A DNA stretch of 64,000 nt from Taxillus chinensis (GCA_023512835.1 CM042088.1:3278078-3342077); one strand, 5' to 3'. Shown: positions 31,425-43,211, counted from the stretch's first letter. The notes: a model not told the origin generated them from the sequence alone. Numbers and translations are program-made.

Positions 31425-32005
31425 AATTATAGTACATGAGCTATATCCTCCGTCAAATCAATAGTCACATTAGTAACATGAATCTTTTCCTGAATCTCTT
31501 CTCCTAATCAACATCATTTAGTTGAGCCTCGATCTGGGGTAGCTACAATAACACTAAGAGTCCCTTACTCCCCGTCAATTATGGAGTGTACTCCTAAGTC
31601 TGCCAACTGCCCCATCATCTCCCACTCCTTGAGAGCATAATGAGATATGGTGGCCACATCCTTTTGACTCAAGGCGTCAGCTACCACATTGCCTTTTCAT
31701 GGTGTATATGCCAGATTAAACTCAAACTGCTGCGTGAATCCCACCCATCTTTGTTGATGCAAATTCAAGTCCTTTTAAGAGAATATATATTGTAAACTCT
31801 TATGATTCGTATACACCTTAAACTTTTCACCTAAAAGATTATGCTTCCATGATTTTAGTGCAAAAATCACTACAGCCAATTCCAGGTCATGTGTATGGTA
31901 GTTCAGCTCATGAGGTTTTAACTGTCGAGACCCATAAACAACTACCTTACCCTCCTGCATTAACATATACCCCAACTCAATCTTAGATGCGTCACAATAG
32001 ACTTC
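31425..32005. repeat. right copy of the ~590 bp host duplication flanking element C
   Basis: Matches 24331-24928 from 'tagtacatg' to 'tagacttc' and lacks 17-18 bases near 31531. On the right the D sequence continues without interruption into RNase H and RT, so this is the copy joined to upstream D sequence. Confidence 0.85.
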
Positions 32006-32053
32006 ATAGGGGACACCTTCTTTAGGGAGAATAAGAATAGGTGTTGAAGTCAA
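31690..32053 (-). pseudogene. Element D RNase H
   Basis: [32 protein letters not shown] and [14 protein letters not shown] give the RNase H acidic pattern, with one catalytic-position Asp read as Asn in YTNH. It is in frame with the RT remnant. A TGA (32054) where F reads Arg (ARLTSAPIL) and a TAA at 31775 interrupt it. A second partial copy is in 24331-24928. Confidence 0.82.
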
Positions 32054-32335
32054 TCATGCTTTTAGCTGATTAAACACCTCCTCACAAGCTTCTGTCCATA
32101 CAAAGCGAACTCCCTTTCGAGTCAGCCCAGTCCCGGGAGTGACTAATTTGGAGAAATCATTCATAAACCTTCTGTAATAACCTGTTAAACCTAGAAAACT
32201 CCATATTTCAAAGACATTTGTTGGTCTTTTCCAATACATTACTGGCAACCTTATAGGCATTGTTTGAGGAAGTAGCTTTATTGAAAATTCCACGCCTCGC
32301 CTTGGTGGTAGGCTTTCTAGCTCTTCCGGAAAGAC
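32054..32335 (-). pseudogene. Element D RT remnant with internal deletion
   Basis: The start of RT (FSIKLLPQTMPIRLP) runs straight into the thumb/connection segment ([31 protein letters not shown]). Compared with F, about 650 bases containing all catalytic RT motifs, including the x-DD box, are missing. The reading frame is preserved across the junction. The copy cannot reverse-transcribe. Confidence 0.85.
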
Positions 32336-32970
32336 GTCCAGAAATTAATCCACAATTGAGGGCAATACTGCCTTGCCCTCCCTGTTTTCATCAACCAAGG
32401 TTAAATTAGTTTGTTGCTGCATTACCTCGCTCCATCCCTGCCTCATTGGCCCTAATTTGCATGCCACCGCTATCTATTCCCCAATAAATGTAACTCTAGT
32501 ACCCTCAGGTGCACGGAATGTCACTCGACGTCTATAGCAATCTATTTTAGCCTCCACATAAACCAACCAGTCCATTCCCAAGAGTACATCGTAATGCCCT
32601 AACCCCATTATAAACAAATCCCATTGGAGGTTCACACCTCCAAGCAAAAGTGGACAATTTCCACAAACACAGTTTAAAGTTATTTCCCCATCTACTAGTG
32701 ACTCAACAATCAAGAGTCGAGCCACCTCCTTATAATCTAATTCTACTTTATCAACAATTCTCTCTAAGACAAAAGAATGCATGGCACCAGTGTCTATCAA
32801 TACTACACATATAGTACGAGAAACAAGAATTGTACCTCGAACCGCAGACGGCCCCAACTTAGTTTCCTCCATTAGAGATCCCCTGGTCCTAGTATCTGTA
32901 AGCACATAGTTCCTTCCACGCTGAGCACCACCACCAGGTTGCTTCGTGGAAGCTCCACCCGTATGGGTCC
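32336..32970 (-). pseudogene. Element D aspartic protease and protease-RT linker
   Basis: The active-site motif VLIDTGAMHSFV and the downstream HYDVLLGMDWLVYVEAKIDC block mark the retropepsin domain. The frame then meets TAG 32474-32476 and TAA 32345-32347. At the second, F reads Gln in [10 protein letters not shown]. The upstream end is cut by element E at 32970. Confidence 0.85.
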
Positions 32971-34060
32971 TGTCACGCCCCGGATTTCCCAACACTGGGA
33001 AACCGGTTAGTGATGCCCCATGCCTCGCACCCAGGAGGAATAGGGGTTGGTGATTGGTCACCTATTAGGGCTCCCACTAGGGTGCTGCCCCAAACCTGCT
33101 ACAACCTCACGCATGCCATGCACAAACCATACAAGAAAACCAATCCATATCATAAAACTGTATTACATGTTTAATAGGGTCACCAGCCCCAAAATACAGC
33201 GTTTCACATAAATACACCAATTTGAAGCAAATACGAGAGTCTAAGTCTCCTCAATTACAATATATCAAAGAGAACAATAAAACACTCATGCATCCACAGA
33301 GTGACAATCTCCTAACACCTGCTAGGTCCTGCAGAAAAAGACATTAAAGGTGGGTGAGCAAACCATAGCTCAGTAGGGATTATGTCTCCCTAGACCAACC
33401 CAACATCTCCTCCACAAAATGCTTTGTGCAGATATGTGCAATGTAGTGTAATTAAAGTACAATGAAATACGCACAAGAAATTCGCAGGAGGTTCCCTCAA
33501 TGGAACCTCAATGTCTCATGTCCATCCCATGAACTGTCCTCTCACTGGGACCTCATATCTCATGTCCAATCCAGGACTGTCCCCTCACTGGGACCTCAAT
33601 ATCACATGTCCATCCCATGGACTCTCAGTATCTCGTGCCCATTCCATGGACTCTCAATATCTCATATTTTCAAGCACAATAACAAAACATAAAACTAACT
33701 CATGGGACAACTCTGTTAAAAAATAACAATTCTCGTGCATGTACCTAAATTCACAACATACATCAACTTGATTCAACAACATCTCGTTCTCACTTTTCTC
33801 AACATAAAGCATATATACGTATATATATTTATATTTATATATACATACATATACGTAAACACGCATATCTCAATCTCTCCACAATCATCACATTATCAGT
33901 TATAACCATGAAACGGATTCTAGGAGATAGAACCACCTGCCTTAGATCGGATTGTGTTAGGGTTTGGAAATTAAGAAATCGGATGATCCTCCTTCCTCCT
34001 TGCTGCTCTCCAATGGCGCCTCTCGATTCCAAGAACGCACCCGCAACGATTGTACAGACG

Positions 34061-34096
<36 letters not shown>

Positions 34097-34718
34097 GTCG
34101 GCGGCTATGGAAAAAAGAACCCTAAAATTGAAAGACAGAAGTCGTATCGAAAATATGTTGTCACAGAGGCGACGTCGACCCAAAAATTGGCAGGATCGAC
34201 CCACATCGACCACCTTTCTCGTGTCGACCAAACCTCAACGTCGACCAAAACTCACATCGCATCAGGTCGATCTCAAGTTGGATCGACCACGTCGACCTCA
34301 CATCAACCCACGTCGAACATTTCTCGCGTCGACCAATACACATGGAAAAGCTCTCGGGAAATTGCTCTTGGTCGACCTCGACCGCACATCGACCTACGTC
34401 GAACAAGAATCTTGCATCGACTACACACATCGACGCACGTCGACCACGTCGACCGCTCATTCTGCCAGGTCGACCACGTCGACCCTTGCTACACCGACCA
34501 AGGCCACATCGACCAAGCTACACACGAAATTCCAACTTAGCTTCCATAGCGAGACCCCCGCCGAGGCGCTGCGCCCTCGGACTCCCGCTGGCCGTTGGGT
34601 CAAGGTGCTTGGCCAAACACAAAAAAAAGACTAATTCATCCAAGCCCAAACCCGTGTCGATACAATATAAGGCACCTCACAACCTCTAACTCTCAAGATT
34701 AGGACACGGGTCCTCACA
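32971..34718 (-). mobile_element. Element E 3' LTR
   Basis: TGTCACGCCCC to GGGTCCTCACA. It contains a (CT)n run at 34064-34095 and a dense GTCGACC array at about 34164-34510. Open frames of ~200 codons across the array (for example 33908-34540) are low-complexity and not conserved in the other LTR; I do not call them genes. Confidence 0.92.
34164..34510. repeat. GTCGACC array in the left E LTR
   Basis: About 20 irregularly spaced copies of (G)GTCGACC and near variants such as CATCGACC. Matching array in the right LTR at about 51449-51770. A looser relative is in LTR G at about 63440-63612. Confidence 0.8.
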
Positions 34719-35122
34719 TCTTTCCCTCCTTAAAAGCTTTTCGCCCTCGAAAAGGCTATCCCGGGTCTCCCACAATCACCCACTAGGACAAACACAAACT
34801 CCAAATACTCACATTACAACTCGTGGAAGAACACGAAATACTCACATTCCCACAATATACTAGGTCAAGGGACCACACCTCATACTCCTCTACACCAACA
34901 TGTCACAATGCCAATACATGAGAACTCCTCATACTCCTCCACCACAACACATGGCACTCCAAAAACACGCAACCACATGCATAAAGGATACACATTTGGA
35001 AGACATTCATTTCACATACTCTGCATAACTATATAAAACACATAACATAAACAAACAATGCACATGAAAACAAAACAAACAATGCACCAAAAAGGTAAAA
35101 CATACCAGTATCCTCCCCTCCT
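34719..35122 (-). other. Element E polypurine tract and 3' untranslated region
   Basis: The minus strand reads 'aaggagggaaaga' directly beside the LTR (34719-34731), after 'gagggcgaaaagcttt'. The remaining ~370 bases are non-coding and C/A-rich on the plus strand. Confidence 0.7.
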
Positions 35123-35455
35123 TTAAGACTGTTCACCCTCGAACAACTCCGGAAACTGATCGCGCATCATAGACTCTCTCTCCCAAGTCTCCTCCTCAAT
35201 GCCTCGATGTGCCCACAAGACACGAACTAAAGGAATGATCTTCCCATGAAGGATCTTCTCCCACCTATCCAAAATCCGAATAGGACTCTCCACGACTGTA
35301 ATATCATCTGTGATATCCAAATCTCCCCAAGCTACCACATGCACTGGATCAGGATGGTATTTCCTCAACTGGGACACATGGAACACATTATGTACCCGAC
35401 TCAAACGCGGAGGGAGCGCTAATCAATCTGCCACGGGACCAATTCGCTCCAGAAT
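35123..35455 (-). pseudogene. Element E integrase C-terminus with chromodomain
   Basis: NVFHVSQLRKYHPDP, then IRILDRWEKILHGKIIPLVRVLW and GIEEETWERESMMRD, ending QFPELFEGEQS with a stop at 35123. It is the continuation of the integrase at 45482-46261, split from it by element F. A TGA lies near 35424 before the motif NVFHVSQ. The chromodomain segment itself is open. Confidence 0.88.
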
Positions 35456-37713
35456 TGTAAAGACTCGTATTTGGGTAGTTTTGAGAGATAGTCATTCTAT
35501 GGGAATGTAACTATCTGGACGGTAGTGTAGCCGTCGATGTGAGCATTTTGACTGTACTTGGGCCCGATTCCGAGTCGGGGCCCCGTTTGACCCGATTGTT
35601 GACTTTTCGGGGTCTATTGGTTGACTTTGCGTTTGAGCGGTCATTTGGGTGTACTAATATCTGTGTAGTATTGTGCTCGTCATTTCGAGCGTTTTGACTG
35701 TAGTTTGACTCAATTTGGAGTTCGGGACCTTGGAGGTTAATTATTGACTGGGTCAATGGTTGACTAGGTCAGTTGACTGGCAAAAATATAAATAGGGGAA
35801 AGAGAGCTTCCACGTTACGTTTCAGCGTTTCAAGTTTCTGCGTTGGAGAGCTTAGAGAGAGAAAGAGAGAAGGAAGCTTGGAGGCCTTGGCGATTTGGGG
35901 CGTTTTGAGCTCGTTCAAGCATCAAGAATCATTCCAGGTAGGTGTTCCATTGATTCTTCACCCTTTTCTTGCTGTTTTTTTGGATTAACATGTAAGAATT
36001 TGATGAAATCATGCAAATTCGTGTTGAACCCTAGAATTTGGGGAAAAACAAATTTTGGGTTGAATCTTGTATTTAAATGCGTTCGGAGGGGTAAGACGTG
36101 ATTTAAAACCTAATATATAGTATTAGGTATGAGTTTTATGAGATTCCGGGTTGAATCCAGACGAGAAACAGGTGAAAAACGATGATGAACGATGAATCGT
36201 CATGAACCAGGTAGAGAACGACCGATGAGATCGATCGAAATTGGAAATTTCGAATGTGCGATTTCAAGGTTCGAAGGTTCAAGGTAGGTTCGATGTAGTG
36301 TAATTTCGAGTGTCGAATGTGAAATTTTCGAGTGTCGTTTCGAAGGTTCGAAGGTACTTCGAAGGGAGTTTCGAAGGCGGTTTATGGGTACTTCGAAGGT
36401 AGTTTTCGAAGGTAGTTCGAGTGTAGGTTCGAGAGTCGAAGGCGATTCGAAAAGAGATTCGAAATGCAGATTCGAAATGCAGATTCGAAAATGTAGTTTC
36501 ACTGGCGATTCAAATACGGTTTGACTGACTGGACCTATTTACATTGCAACCTATACCCATCTACACCATTTAAGTATTTATACTTAAGTTACAATGTAAA
36601 TAACGAAATACCCCCCATTTGGATTCAAAGAAAAATACTAGAAAAATTAATTCCTACTATTTCAAAATGTGAAAATTGGGTTTTAGTGTAAAATTTCGGA
36701 AAAACCCAAAAGTTCGTAGTGGTGAATTTTTGGAAAGTGGGGTTAGATGTCTCAGAAAAATCCCCCAAAAATCAGATTATCTTATTTATGCTATGGGAAC
36801 CCAATGCCTGGGACTTTTGATTTCAAGAAAATAGTCTATATGGGTACTTCCTTCATAAATCAAGGATTGAGGATTTACTTATGAAGACTGGCTACAGTTC
36901 CAAAGGAAATGTTGAGAATGACATGCCATACTAATGTTAGTATGTTGGTGTGAGGTATTGGGGCATGGACGCCGTGACTTGTTTGGGTTCTCACCGTGAT
37001 GCACCGATGGTGCTATGTGGTTGACATGGCGGGCATATGCACCGATGGCGGGCCGGTGTGGCGACCGTGTCCGGGCATATAGCGCCGTGGTAGGGCCGAG
37101 TGCCCTGAGCTGGGATCCTAGTGAGGATCGTGGACAAGCTGTCCTGTGTGGGCAAGCTAGGTCCTGATGTTTGTTTGCAGGCCGAGTCCCGATGATTGTG
37201 CCCACTACACAGTGCACGAGTACACGAGCATGTAGTATAGACTTGTATGTTTGCATGATGTGGAGTGTCGGGGTCACCTACCAGAGCTTGTCGCTCACCC
37301 CTACTTGTTGTTTACCTTTTTCAGGTGTGACCCGAGACTAGTGGAGGACTTTCTTCCAAGAGGACGTGCCCACTACTCGATGTATGATGCGAGTCGTATT
37401 CGTATTCCGTATTCGTATTCGTATTGTGTATTGTATTATGTTTGTATCCCGGACATGGGTCCGTGGACGATTGTATTTGCATACTGTTTGTGATGTGATG
37501 TCAGTATGACTGTTTGACTTAATGTGTGCATGATGATATATGGGAAAGTACAGGTTTACCCTTGATGTATGACTGTACAGGGTTGCATATTTGGGACAGC
37601 ACCCGCGGTGTAGTCTCTTTTGGTGCTAGTCACCAACCCCTTGACCTTTCGGGTGCGGGCAAGGGGAAGTCATGTACCCGGTTCCGGGTTCCCTGGAATT
37701 CGGGGACGTGACA
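35456..37713 (+). mobile_element. Element F 5' LTR
   Basis: TGTAAAGACTCG to GGGGACGTGACA. TATA box ATATAAATAG at 35786-35795, then a GA-rich leader and a TTCGAAGG array (36235-36500). Differs from the 3' LTR mainly where that LTR has CAG or CTG. Confidence 0.92.
36235..36500. repeat. TTCGAAGG array in the left F LTR
   Basis: About 20 copies of TTCGAA or TTCGAAGGT at irregular spacing. Counterpart in the right LTR at about 43990-44275; the truncated start of a similar array is in LTR H at 20390-20450. Confidence 0.8.
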
Positions 37714-37716
37714 AGT

Positions 37717-37728
37717 TGGTATCAGAGC
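37717..37728 (+). other. Element F primer binding site (initiator-Met tRNA type)
   Basis: TGGTATCAGAGC, three bases after the LTR end: the standard complement of the initiator tRNA-Met 3' end used by chromoviruses. Confidence 0.92.
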
Positions 37729-37990
37729 AAGGTCTAGCGGACCTAGGTTAGTGAGGGGTGGTTAATTGATTCCATGTGACTTGGAAAACTATAAGGAGGG
37801 CGCCTGATCAACGCAGTCCTTATAGGTATTCTAGGTTATGTTGGTGTCAGTTAGATCATCCTAGGAGCATACATAGGGTGCATTGCTAGTGGTATGATTG
37901 TGTGCATATAGGGCACTAGATTGTCTTTGTGTGTGATGTGCTCGTATGTGGTGCCAGGATGGCACGTGGCCGTGAGAGCCAGGACTGGAT

Positions 37991-38107
37991 GTGGTGTACC
38001 CTATGGGGTGACACGATGCTATATGCATGGTTGTGGACCTACGGGTCATGTGGTGTACCCTGATGGGGGACACGATGCTATATGCATGGTATGGACCTAC
38101 GGGTCGT
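37991..38107 (+). repeat. 59-base tandem duplication in the F leader
   Basis: Copies 37991-38049 and 38050-38107 share 'gtggtgtaccct', 'acacgatgctatatgcatgg' and 'ggacctacgggtc'. A third partial unit follows. No coding role seen. Confidence 0.85.
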
Positions 38108-38191
38108 GTGGTGAGAACCTACAAGTCGGTTGTGCCTTTGATGGCTGTTTGTCTTATTGATCGTTTGTTGTTTGTTGTTGTGGCCGGTGTG

Positions 38192-39330
38192 ATGGCACCA
38201 CCGAGGAGAGCTGTCCGAGGCCAAGGCCCGGCAGAGGAGCCCACGATAGAGTCGGGGCACCGGGGGCAGCAGAGCCCGCAGCGAGAGATCGTCGGCTCCC
38301 GTTGTGGGACCTGATTTGGCTCGGGTATTGATTCGGTTGCAGGAGGCCATGCAGGGTATGCAAGGGCTCGATGAGGGATATGGCTAGAGAGGTGGATGAG
38401 CTAAAGAGGCAACAAGCGGCCTCGGCGGCCCACTACGGCCTCGGCGAGCGGGAGGCGAGGGTGGTGCGGGATGTGCACCAACAGGAGGTCGTGATAGAGC
38501 CGGCACGACGAGGAGTGGATTGGGCTGCACGGTTTTTGAAACATGCACCCAGGACTTTTGAGGATGGTTCACGGCCTGAGGTAGCCGAGGACCGGATTAG
38601 ATGGACAGAGGACATCTTTGAGATGATTGGGGTGCCAGGATGAGGAGCGGGTGCGCGTGGCGACGCACTATCTCGTTGGGTATCCCACGCAGGTGGTGGG
38701 AATCCACTAGAGCTGTCCATGGCGATCGGATGAGCTGGAGAGAGTTTGTTGAGCGCTTCTTTGGGGAGTATTTTCCCGGCTCGTTGCGGTATACTCGACG
38801 TAGAGAGTATTATGAGCTTGTGCAAGGGTAGCATGACTGTGGGTGAGTATGTGCAAGCCTTCACAGATTTGGGGCGGTTTGCTCCTGGAGTCTTGGGAAA
38901 AGGAAGGCCGGAAGACGCAGGACTTCATTCAGGGCTTGAGGCCATCTTTGAAAAGACACGTGGAACCGATGCGGTTGACCGGCCTACGGGAGGCGGTCGA
39001 CAAGGCGATCATTATTGAGCGAGGTCGGGATCGGGCGAGAGCTCGGAGGCCGGGCGGTTCGGCAGGTCCGAGCAAGAAGAGGCAGAGTGGGGAGAGCGGT
39101 GCCGCTCGGCCTGAGAGGAGGCAGGTGCGAGGGGTTTCTAGCCAGGCGGTGGGACCCCGTGAGAGTTCAGCCAGCGGAGGCCAGGTACTGTTGGAGTTGT
39201 GGTTTGACCGGGCATGTCTCGAGAGACCGCCCAAGGAAAAAGATGACATGCTTCCGATGTGGGAAGGTGGGACATGGAGCTAGGGAATGTGTTACCCTTA
39301 GCTCAACCAGCGATGTAGGCCCTCGTCCGA
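38192..39330 (+). pseudogene. Element F Gag (capsid and zinc knuckles), frameshifted
   Basis: The likely start is ATG 38192 (MAPPRRAVRG). Capsid blocks lie in shifting frames: ARFLKHAPRTFEDG, RRWWESTRAVHGDRMSWREF, GEYVQAFTDLGRF and LTGLREAVDKAI. Two CCHC knuckles follow (about 39190-39290). The first, CWSCGLTGHVSRDR, has lost its last Cys, while CFRCGKVGHGAREC is intact. At least five one-base frame changes occur, several beside CAG or CTG (near 38303, 38373, 38637 and 38828). Confidence 0.85.
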
Positions 39331-39900
39331 GAGATCAGGGACAGAGGAGTGGGGCTCCATCTCAGAGGTCAGTGCCGCCGGCACAGAGCACGCAGATGCG
39401 ACCTGCGGTGCGGCGGCCTCGCCGGGAGGCTCAGGGTCATGTTGATCGGCGGGGCAAGGCCCCAATGGGCCAGGCTAGTGGCGGTGGACCACGAGGGAGG
39501 ACTTTTGCCCTCACCAGCGAGAGGCAGAGGTTCCACCAGTGGATGAGGCAGGAGCAGGACCTTCAGTGGTGAGAGGTACCATCATCATTTCTCATACTAT
39601 TTGTTCAGTTTTGATTGATACTGGTGCTACCCATTCTTTTATTTCGTATGCTACGGTGGTGGGATTAGAGTTAGACCAGGAGACAGTGAGTCAGTCTCTG
39701 ATGGTTGCTTCACCTTTGGGTGGAATTGTGATACTTGAGAGTATCTGTCGTGCTTGTCAGGTAACACTTGGGGGTGTTAACCTGTTGTGTGATTTGTATA
39801 TCATGGAGTTAGATGATTTCGATGTTATCCTGGGTATGGACCGGTTTGGTCTCTGTGGAGGCCAAGATTGATTGTTTTCGACGGCGTGTGACGTTCCTCA
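39331..39900 (+). pseudogene. Element F aspartic protease
   Basis: Active site SVLIDTGATHSFIS and the later DFDVILGMD block are in one frame (39539-39871). At 39840 the expected Trp is read as Arg and a T is gained, shifting the frame before the AKIDCFRRRV block. A Pro/Arg-rich spacer precedes the domain. Confidence 0.88.
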
Positions 39901-40850
39901 CACCAGGGGGGCACGCGGGGTGTCTTTGTGGGTGAGTGGACTGAGGAGGCATGCAGGTTGGGACCATTGAGGCATGGGTGGGGTGATGTGACCCACCAGT
40001 TAGCCAGCTTGACATTGGTTGACAGGAGGAGAGAGGGGAAGGCTGTTTTGCCACCCATTGTAGATCAGTTCCCGGATGTGTTTCCCGAGGACTTGGTCAG
40101 TTTGCCACCCGTGAGGGAGGTAGAGTTTTCGATCGAGTTGTTGCCAGGGACAACACCGATCAGGTTAGCGGCCTACAGGATGGCACCGACAGAGCTTAGA
40201 GAGCTCAAGAGACAGATAGATGACCTATTGGCGCGAGGCTTTATCAGGCGGAGTAGCTCACCGTGGGGCGCTCCAGGTGTTGTTCGCCAAGAAGGCGGAT
40301 GGTTCACTTCGGCTATGTATAGACTACCGGAAGCTGAACCAGGTGACTGTGAAGAACAGGTATCCATTGCCGAGGATCGACGACCTGTTTGATCAGTTTC
40401 GAGGTGCAAGATGGTTTTCCAAGATAGACTTGAGATCTGGATACCATCAGTTGAGGGTTAGGGAGGCAGATATCCCAAAGACCGCATTCAGTTGTCGCTA
40501 TGGGCATTATGAGTGGCTTGTGATGCCGTTTGGGCTCACGAATGCTCCAGCAGTGTTTATGGGATTGATGAACCAGGTGTTTGCTCCATTTTTAGATATG
40601 TTCGTTGTGGTGTTCATCGATGATATTTTGGTCTATTCAGCGACCAAGAGGGAGCATGAGGAGCACTTGCAGGTTGTGTTGCAGACCTTGCGGGAGCATC
40701 GATTGTACGCGAAGTTCACAAAATGTGACTTCTGGTTGCAACAGGTGCACTTCTTGGGGCATGTGGTATCTTCGGAGGGTATCACAGTGGATCCTGAGAA
40801 GATTGAGGCAGTCATGTCGTGGAAGAGGCCCACGAATGTGTTTGAGATTC
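39901..40850 (+). pseudogene. Element F reverse transcriptase
   Basis: RT motifs: [18 protein letters not shown], then after a one-base gain at about 40274 [69 protein letters not shown] and the catalytic FIDDILVYS box near 40615. Then [20 protein letters not shown]. Gln codons in LNQV and YHQL are intact here but are TAG in element E. Confidence 0.9.
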
Positions 40851-41610
40851 GTAGCTTCCTTGGTTTGGCAAGGCTATTATCGGAGGTTCGTGGAGGATTT
40901 TTCCCGGTTGGCGGCTCCTATGACACACTTGACCAGGAAGGGAGTTCCTTTCATTTGGTCCGATGCGTGTGAGAGTGCTTTCATGGAGTCAGAGGCACGA
41001 TTGACCTCAGCACCTATCTTGATTCTTCCACAGGAGGGTGTGCCTTTCGAGGTGTATTGTGATGCTTCCAGGGTGGGACTTGGTTGTGTGTTGATGCAGA
41101 CGCGGCAGGTGATTGCTTATGGGTCTAGGCAGTTGAGACCACATGAGCAGAGCTATCCCACGCATGATTTGGAGTTGGCTGCAGTGATCTTTGCACTTAA
41201 AAGCTGGCAGCATTATCTCCTTGGGGGAGAAGTTTGTGGTGTATACGGACCACAAGAGCTTGCAGATATCTTCTCTCGGCGAGACTTGAACCTTAGGCGG
41301 AGGCGGTGGGTGGAGTACCTGCAATGGTTTCGGTTTGATATGATGTATACCCCTGGGAAGGGTAATGTGGTGGCGGATGCTCTGAGTAGGAAGAGCAGGG
41401 CCGTGGTGGCCCATTGTGCCATTAAGGAATGGGAGATGATGGGTCGGTTAGCAGCAATGAGGTTACAAATGGTGACCAGCGAGGGGCGAGGGACCCTCGG
41501 TGTTGTTGTAGCGATCCCCAGAGATGCGGCACAGGATCATAGAGGATCACCGGGGGACGTTGATTGTGAGGTCATCCGCGACAGATTCGACCGGGCAGGT
41601 ATCTTCTGAC
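40851..41610 (+). pseudogene. Element F RNase H
   Basis: [36 protein letters not shown], the damaged VVYTDHKSL position (a G gained near 41222, a T lost near 41267) and [15 protein letters not shown] give the RNase H acidic residues. The thumb/connection segment also carries one extra A near 40870. A spacer with no motif leads to integrase. Confidence 0.87.
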
Positions 41611-42680
41611 CGGGACTGAGGATGCAGAGCACGTGCTGCGGTATAGGGGTAGATTGATAGTTCCCACTTCTCTTCAGGAGGAGGTTCTTCGGGAATTTCA
41701 CCAGTCGAGGTTAGCTGTACATCCTGGTGGGACCAAGATGTACCATGCTGTGAGGAGGCAGTTTTGGTGGCCAGGCCTGAAGAAGGCCGTTGCTGATTTT
41801 GTGAGGCGGTGTTTGACCTGTCAGCAGGTCAAGGCAGAGCACCTGAGATCAGCTGGTGAGTTGCAGTCTTTGCCAGTGCCAGAGTGGAAATGGGACCACG
41901 TGACCATGGATTTTGTCACTGGACTTCCTCGTTCCAGGGGACACGACACTATATGGGTTATTGTGGACCGATTGACCAAATCGGCGCATTTTATTCCGAT
42001 TCGCGAGACAGACCCAGGTGAGGACTTTGGGACAGAGGTATATTGATGTTATTGTGCGGTTGCATGGAGTCCCATTGTCTATTGTATCTGATCGGGATGC
42101 GAGGTTCACCTCTCGGTTTTGGAGACGATTCACACGAGCTTTGGGTACCAGGGTGAACCTCGGTCGACCTTTCATCCGCAGACGGATGGCCATCTGAGCG
42201 GACGATTCGGACACTCGAGGATATGTTGCGTGCCTGTGTCCTAGATTTTGGAGGTTGTTGGGAGACTCACCTTCCTTTGGTGGAGTTCTCTTACAACAAC
42301 GGTTATCGAGCCACGATTGGGATGGCTCCGTATGAGGCGCTATATGGGCGGCCTTGTAGATCACCCTTGTGTTGGGCACAGACGGGGGAGACAGCAGTTC
42401 TCGGTCCCGATATGGTTCGAGAGACCACAGAGATAGTGCGGCTGATTCGACGGCGCATGTTGACAACGCAGAGTAGGCGAGAAGTCCTATGCGGACCGAG
42501 GCGTCGACCCTTGCGGTTTGAGGTGGGTGACCGTGTATTTTTGCGGGTTTCGCCACGTCGAGGGCATCGGAGGTTTGGACGTGGATCCAAACTCTCCCCT
42601 CGTTTTGTGGGGCCATTTGAGATTGTTGCCACCGTGGGCGCAGTGGCTTATCGGTTAGCTTTGCCACCGGAGTTGGCCCG
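41611..42680 (+). pseudogene. Element F integrase core
   Basis: Zinc-binding head EFHQSRLAVHPGGTKMYH...RRCLTCQQ (41690-41830). Core Asp residues are in WDHVTMDFVTGLP and, after a one-base gain at about 42015, SIVSDRDARFTSRFW; Glu is in the SERTIRTLEDML block. GPFEIV and VAYRLALP follow. Breaks occur near 42015, 42193 and 42480. Confidence 0.88.
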
Positions 42681-42969
42681 AGTACATGATGTGTTTCATG
42701 TGTCTCGGTTGAGGCGGTATCACCCGATCCTTCTCATGTGTTGGACTATCGCGAGATCGACTTGGGCGACGATGGTGCCGTCGTTGAGATGCCGGCACGA
42801 TTTTTGGACAAGGGGACCAGGTCTTGCGGGGCAAGACGATCCCACTAGTTCGGGTGTTATGGCGACACCGAGGCATGGAGGAGCAAACTTGGGAGAAAGA
42901 GAGCCAGGATGCGGATTCTTCATCCTGAGCTATTCGAGGATGACCGGTCGTGAGGTGGGGAGGATGTGA
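42681..42969 (+). pseudogene. Element F chromodomain
   Basis: VHDVFHVSRLRRYHP is followed by a frame change near 42726. The rest of the Tekay-type chromodomain (a segment with MEEQTWEKES-like codons near 42885) is then read in another frame. The domain would target integration, as in D and E. Confidence 0.75.
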
Positions 42970-43211
42970 GGACCTTTCCTGAGGTATGAGTTATGTTTTA
43001 TGCATTTGTTTTGCATATGTTGTTTGAGATGTGGTCTAGCTTATTGTTGTTGGATTTTGTCACCCCTTTGGCTTGTTGCGAGTTGCGGTGCACATGTGTG
43101 ATCGGTGACCATGTTTGATGTTTTGTTGTTGGGACATTGAGCTTGAATCTTGCTATGTCATTTGGGCATGTGTTTTATTTTCGAGGACGAAAAGTCCTAA
43201 GGTGGGGAGGA
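42970..43211 (+). other. Element F 3' untranslated region and polypurine tract
   Basis: A short non-coding tail ends 'cctaaggtggggagga' at 43195-43211, directly before the 3' LTR, preceded by 'gaggacgaaaag': the standard chromovirus polypurine tract. Confidence 0.85.

Noticed and set aside
33908..34634. Two overlapping ~200-codon open frames
   Set aside because: They lie in the E LTR over a CT run and GTCGACC array, and the other LTR breaks them. They are low-complexity artefacts.
36235..36500. CRISPR-like array (repeated TTCGAAGG)
   Set aside because: Unit length and spacing are irregular, there are no unique equal-length spacers, and the same array is in both LTRs of a plant element.
38371..39572. 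Overlapping plus and minus open frames in the F gag region as separate genes
   Set aside because: They are pieces of one gag in shifting frames, or their antisense shadows in GC-rich DNA.
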